The notes under the pieces: generated by a model | Seen by the model: the letters and a program-made list of their open reading frames with translations, nothing else | What the model was told of the DNA's origin: nothing | Databases searched by the model: none | Made by a program: the position numbers and the translations under genes | Part shown: in pieces, positions 60,659 to 64,000 of the stretch | Numbering within the stretch: the stretch's first letter is position 1 | Layout: the number at the start of each line of letters is the position of its first letter | NCBI RefSeq assembly: GCF_002483205.1 | Contig: NZ_DLHM01000007.1 | Span: 862,031-926,030 of the forward strand | DNA from: Flavihumibacter sp. UBA7668 | GTDB taxonomy: Bacteria > Bacteroidota > Bacteroidia > Chitinophagales > Chitinophagaceae | DNA length: 64,000 nt | Direction: 5' to 3'

Positions 60659-60732
60659 AAGGTGAAAGGTGAAAGGTGAAAGGTGGGTTGTGAAAGGTGA
60701 AAGGTGAATGGTGAAAGGTGAAAGGTGAATGG
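60656..60732. repeat. GGTGAAA heptamer tandem repeat
   Basis: About ten GTGAAAG/GTGAATG units starting at the stop codon of the lipoprotein gene and running to the stop codon of the convergent permease gene; the entire gap is repeat. Confidence 0.94.
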
Positions 60733-61884
60733 CTAGGAGCGGACGTCGAGGGCATCGCGGATGCCATTGCCGATCAGGTTGAATGCCAGAACCAGTAACA
60801 TAATTGCAAAACCCGGTGCCAATGCAAGCATCGGGTTATTTGTTATAATGAAATTATAGTTTTCCTTGATCATACCTCCCCAACTGGGTTGTGGAGGCTG
60901 AACGCCGACTCCCAGAAAACTGAGTCCGGCTTCCACCACAATTGCAGATGCAAAATTGGCTGCAGCCACCACCAGTACCGGTCCCATTATATTGGGCAAT
61001 ATATGTTTGACCATAATCCGCCAATCACGATACCCCAATGCTTTCGCTGCTTCAACATACTCCAGATTCCTTACTGCAATTAATTGTCCGCGTACCAATC
61101 TTGCAACATTTACCCACATGGTGAGTCCGACTGCAATAAAAACCTGCCAGAAACCTTTACCTAATAAGAGTGTTATGGCAAATACCAGTAATAAGGTGGG
61201 AATACTCCAGATTACATTTATAAACCACATAATCAATGCATCCAGTTTGCCACCATAATAACCAGCCAGTGTTCCCAGCAAAAGCCCAATTGTAAGGGAT
61301 AAAATCATCGCAATTCCTCCAACCATTAAACTGATTCGGGTACCAATTATTAACCTGCTTAGAATATCGCGTCCAAATTTGTCCGTTCCTAAAAGAAAGC
61401 GTTGCTGTTTAATATAACTGTTACGCCCGATCGAATTGTTTTCAGATTTCAATGCCACCTGCGGGGAGTCGGGTGGCCGAATTCCGGTTTGGAATGAATG
61501 TAAAGCCGATAGCAGGAACGTCCGTTCTTCATATAAACCATCATCAATAAATTGTTGAACATAGAGGGTGTCACCTTGTTGATGAAAATCGCCAATTGGC
61601 AGATAGGAGTAGCTATCCGGCTGTCCGTTCAGTGTTCTTTCCCACCAGGAAACGGAAGCGGGCCGTGGCGATTTTGGAATCAGCAGGAATTGTTGGGTAA
61701 AGCCGGGAGAGCGACTTGCAATTTCAACAATCATCCGATTGGCATCCGGACTGCTATCCGGACTTATCCAATACCCGGTTATTGCCAACAGGAAGGCAAT
61801 AACTGAAATACAACCACCTATCAACGAAGAAGGCTGGCGGATTAATTTCAACCAGGTGGAAGACGGTTTGTCGAATTGAGACAT
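60733..61884 (-). CDS. Peptide/nickel-type ABC transporter permease (DppC/OppC-like)
   Basis: A 383-residue permease. An N-terminal helix (about 17-38) is followed by an unusually large extracytoplasmic insert (about 40-150). The FLLGTDKFGRDILSRLIIGTRISLMVG entry is typical of DppC proteins. The EAA loop is EYVEAAKALGYRDWRIMVKHILPN and GLSFLGVGVQPPQPSWGGMI follows. It would form half of a peptide importer. The partner permease, ATPases and binding protein are not next to it. Confidence 0.92.
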   Translation of the reverse strand: MSQFDKPSSTWLKLIRQPSSLIGGCISVIAFLLAITGYWISPDSSPDANRMIVEIASRSPGFTQQFLLIPKSPRPASVSWWERTLNGQPDSYSYLPIGDFHQQGDTLYVQQFIDDGLYEERTFLLSALHSFQTGIRPPDSPQVALKSENNSIGRNSYIKQQRFLLGTDKFGRDILSRLIIGTRISLMVGGIAMILSLTIGLLLGTLAGYYGGKLDALIMWFINVIWSIPTLLLVFAITLLLGKGFWQVFIAVGLTMWVNVARLVRGQLIAVRNLEYVEAAKALGYRDWRIMVKHILPNIMGPVLVVAAANFASAIVVEAGLSFLGVGVQPPQPSWGGMIKENYNFIITNNPMLALAPGFAIMLLVLAFNLIGNGIRDALDVRS

Positions 61885-61901
61885 GGGTTAAAAGTAAGCA
61901 A

Positions 61902-63044
61902 TTAACGAACTTTTCTTCCTTTCCAATTATAGCTTCCGAATTGTCCGAATGCTCCGGCTGCAACCGTATAAAGAATATGAAGGGGTTGAAAAAGCGGAAA
62001 AACAGCTGCGAGGCGGGAGTAACCGAAAAATGAAGCCACTGTCAACATAAACGGCCATTCCACCAGCGCTTTTAACAGGATTAATCCAAGTGAAAGCAGC
62101 AGCCACCCAGGAAAGAAAAAACTGAAAATAAAAAAGAACAATAAACTGAGGTTCAGGAAATAGACCAACAATAAAATCCACTGAATGGACAACTCTTTAT
62201 AACTGGTGGCTTTACTTGCCCATCGGATTCGTTGTTGCAGGAATGATTTAATATCCGGCATGGCATTCGTTTCCACAATTGCACGGGTGGATTTGAGGTA
62301 ACTGATTTTACCGGGAAATCGATTGGAGATTTTTTGCATGAGCAGCATATCATCTCCGGAAGCAATATGATCTATACCTTCAAATCCATTCACAGCTATA
62401 AATGCCTCTTTTGTATAGGAAAGATTTGCGCCATTACACATGGCATGTAAGTTCCTGAAAAGAGAGGCGCCGGTTATTCCCTGCAGGCTGATAAAATCAA
62501 GCGATTGAAATCTATTCAACCAGGAATTCTCCGGCTTTATTTTTACTGGTCCGGCTATAAAAACAGCACCTGTTCTTTGTTGCAGGTTTACATGTTGTAA
62601 AATCCAGTCTGGGGGGAGAACACAATCGGCATCGGTTGTTAGCAGAAGTTGACCGGAGGAATGTGCAATCCCGCTTTCAATAGCTTTTTTCTTATAGGAA
62701 TTGAGTGGTTGATGCGGCAACAGTTCTGCAAGTTGAATGAGTTGAATTCCAAAGGGAGAAAATTCCTTCACAATAGCTGCTGTTTCGTCGTTTGAATAAT
62801 CATCAATTACGATACATTCTCTTAGATGCGGCGGGTAATTCTGATGGAGATAAGAATTCAATACTGATCTGATTGTTGCAGCCTCGTTACGAGCCGGGAT
62901 TAAAACTGAAACCATTGTTTCGGGTTGAAATTCAGCGGGAACACCAGGTTCTTCCGGCATGGCTTTCCAGTTACGATGATAATATTGTATCAGCCAGGCA
63001 TAAGCGAAGACCAACAGGAATAGTATAATAGCGAAAACAGTCAT
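61902..63044 (-). CDS. Family 2 glycosyltransferase, membrane-bound
   Basis: A 380-residue enzyme with an N-terminal helix, a GT-A domain and three C-terminal helices. MVSVLIPARNEAATIRSVL, CIVIDDYSNDET, LLTTDADCVLPPDW (DxD) and LQQRIRWASKA (QxxRW) are visible. This architecture fits processive or lipid-linked family 2 enzymes acting at the inner membrane; acceptor unknown. The start overlaps the end of the alpha/beta hydrolase gene by 4 bp (ATGA), so the two are translationally coupled. Confidence 0.92.
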   Translation of the reverse strand: MTVFAIILFLLVFAYAWLIQYYHRNWKAMPEEPGVPAEFQPETMVSVLIPARNEAATIRSVLNSYLHQNYPPHLRECIVIDDYSNDETAAIVKEFSPFGIQLIQLAELLPHQPLNSYKKKAIESGIAHSSGQLLLTTDADCVLPPDWILQHVNLQQRTGAVFIAGPVKIKPENSWLNRFQSLDFISLQGITGASLFRNLHAMCNGANLSYTKEAFIAVNGFEGIDHIASGDDMLLMQKISNRFPGKISYLKSTRAIVETNAMPDIKSFLQQRIRWASKATSYKELSIQWILLLVYFLNLSLLFFFIFSFFFPGWLLLSLGLILLKALVEWPFMLTVASFFGYSRLAAVFPLFQPLHILYTVAAGAFGQFGSYNWKGRKVR

Positions 63045-63892
63045 ATAGAAAGATTCGGTGCCGGTTGTACAGGATTTTTAAGTGCAGCGGCAATATTAGG
63101 TGCAATTGAGGGATCAAGCAAACGATGCCCGCATTTAAAAATTTTCGTTTCGGATTGTTCTGGCAGCTTGGTTTGAATCCATTTTCCATGCGCTGCCGGA
63201 ATAATCCGGTCGAATTCACCGAAATACTGACGTATTGTAATTTTATGTTTTACCAACGCTTTCCTTAGCTGCTGCTTATCTGTTTTGAATAGGCGATAGA
63301 ATGTCCATCGATTGTAGAGATCTGTCCTGCTTTTTTCTTTTTCAAGGAATTGGAGTGCGAATTTGTGGATAGCCGGATGCAGGATCCGAAGGAAACGGGC
63401 GATTTTCATGGACTTTAGAAACCAGGCTGGTTGAGTCATGGTTGATTTGAAAAGGCGATTGCCAAGTTTTGTTTGGGTAGCCAGCCAGTACCAGGGGTTT
63501 TTATGGTAGCCATCAGAAGCAAAGAGCCAGAGTTCATGGATGGAAGCCGGATCCATTTGCACAAGGCAACTGACCAGGCGGCCACCCATGCTATATCCGG
63601 CGAGTATCAGGGCATTGATACCATGAATCTTCCTGAATTCTTGAACCAGATCCAGCAAATCAGCGGGATGCAAAGCCTGCTTCAGATGCCAGTTGGTTTG
63701 TCCGTGTAGCGGTAAATCGGGGCAAATAAAGCGATATTCTTTATCCAGTTCGGAAGCCAGCGCACGAAAAACCGATCCTGTTTCACCATAGCCATGAAGC
63801 GCCAGTACCCATTTATGCCCGGAACCAAAAATCCGGTAATAAATTTCCTGCCCTTTGAAGGGTAGGACAAATGGTTGATTGAGATATGACAT
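63041..63892 (-). CDS. Alpha/beta hydrolase
   Basis: A 283-residue cytoplasmic hydrolase. The oxyanion-side motif LALHGYGETG is near residue 30 and the nucleophile elbow GYSMGG near residue 98; the late acidic residue and His (FKCGHRLLDPSI) complete a probable triad. Specificity is unknown; the fold covers esterases, lipases and related enzymes. It is the first gene of a two-gene unit with the glycosyltransferase. Confidence 0.87.
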   Translation of the reverse strand: MSYLNQPFVLPFKGQEIYYRIFGSGHKWVLALHGYGETGSVFRALASELDKEYRFICPDLPLHGQTNWHLKQALHPADLLDLVQEFRKIHGINALILAGYSMGGRLVSCLVQMDPASIHELWLFASDGYHKNPWYWLATQTKLGNRLFKSTMTQPAWFLKSMKIARFLRILHPAIHKFALQFLEKEKSRTDLYNRWTFYRLFKTDKQQLRKALVKHKITIRQYFGEFDRIIPAAHGKWIQTKLPEQSETKIFKCGHRLLDPSIAPNIAAALKNPVQPAPNLSI

Positions 63893-63910
63893 GAGCGCTT
63901 ACAAACCTGG

Positions 63911-63955
63911 TTTAATCCCCGTAATTTAAAGGATTTTAATCCCCATTTTAATCCC
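63911..63955. promoter_or_regulatory. Three TTTAATCCC direct repeats upstream of the hydrolase gene
   Basis: TTTAATCCC occurs at 63911, 63935 and 63947, with start spacings of 24 and 12 bp. The sites lie 20-65 bp upstream of the hydrolase start and could bind a regulator on one face of the helix. The final bases to 64000 show no gene. Confidence 0.4.
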
Positions 63956-64000
63956 ATTTAATTATAGGGTTATATTCTCCATTTTACCCTCACCCTTTTC

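Overview
The window comes from a member of the Bacteroidota, most likely a Chitinophagaceae-like organism. Supporting evidence: a SusC/SusD outer-membrane pair, a type IX secretion C-terminal sorting domain, an alternative complex III (Act) plus aa3 oxidase operon, a menaquinone-futalosine enzyme (MqnC), many Bacteroidota-specific DUF families, and promoter-like sites of the form TTTG-N19..22-TAnnTTTG. Assignments rest on reading motifs and family resemblance; no database search was run.

Layout. 1-6025: small membrane proteins, an orphan ParA ATPase, uvrB, methylglyoxal synthase and a T9SS-exported protein. 6026-14516: an AT-rich spacer, then a SusC/SusD pair bracketed by two paralogous ROK regulators. 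14530-17766: a four-gene envelope cassette (thioredoxin-like, ApbE flavin transferase, DUF4266, DUF3570). 17833-28307: mqnC, an aspartyl protease with PDZ domain, an active/inactive pair of M16 peptidases, a formylglycine-generating-type enzyme, DUF4136/DUF4251 envelope proteins and a TonB receptor. 28331-37871: a holin-like membrane protein, a fused E1 2-oxoacid dehydrogenase, an ABC exporter, an M19 dipeptidase, a class C beta-lactamase-like hydrolase and a purN fused to a membrane domain. 38073-54315: the respiratory block actABCDEF-coxBA-ctaB-coxC-coxC-coxD-SCO-DUF420, which would carry electrons from menaquinol through multiheme cytochromes to oxygen. 54319-58608: an alkyltransferase-like protein, DUF5522, trmB, a phosphatase-superfamily protein and envelope proteins. 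58609-59598: a gene-free kilobase. 59599-64000: an Lrp/AsnC regulator, a lipoprotein, a peptide-type ABC permease, a glycosyltransferase and an alpha/beta hydrolase.

The most unusual part is the gene-free kilobase. It holds (i) a 110-bp array of ten 11-bp units, five in one orientation followed by five inverted, and (ii) a minus-strand transcription unit with a textbook Bacteroidota promoter and an intrinsic terminator. This unit encodes two related structured RNAs, each with a perfect tRNA-type T arm and an acceptor-like closing stem but a very long extra region. It is divergent from the Lrp/AsnC gene, and a 21-bp palindrome abuts its -33 box. I could not match these RNAs to a family I know.

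A second theme is short purine-rich tandem repeats (7-9 bp and 27 bp units) in many intergenic gaps, usually right after stop codons. At purN one such repeat has become an in-frame linker joining two domains.
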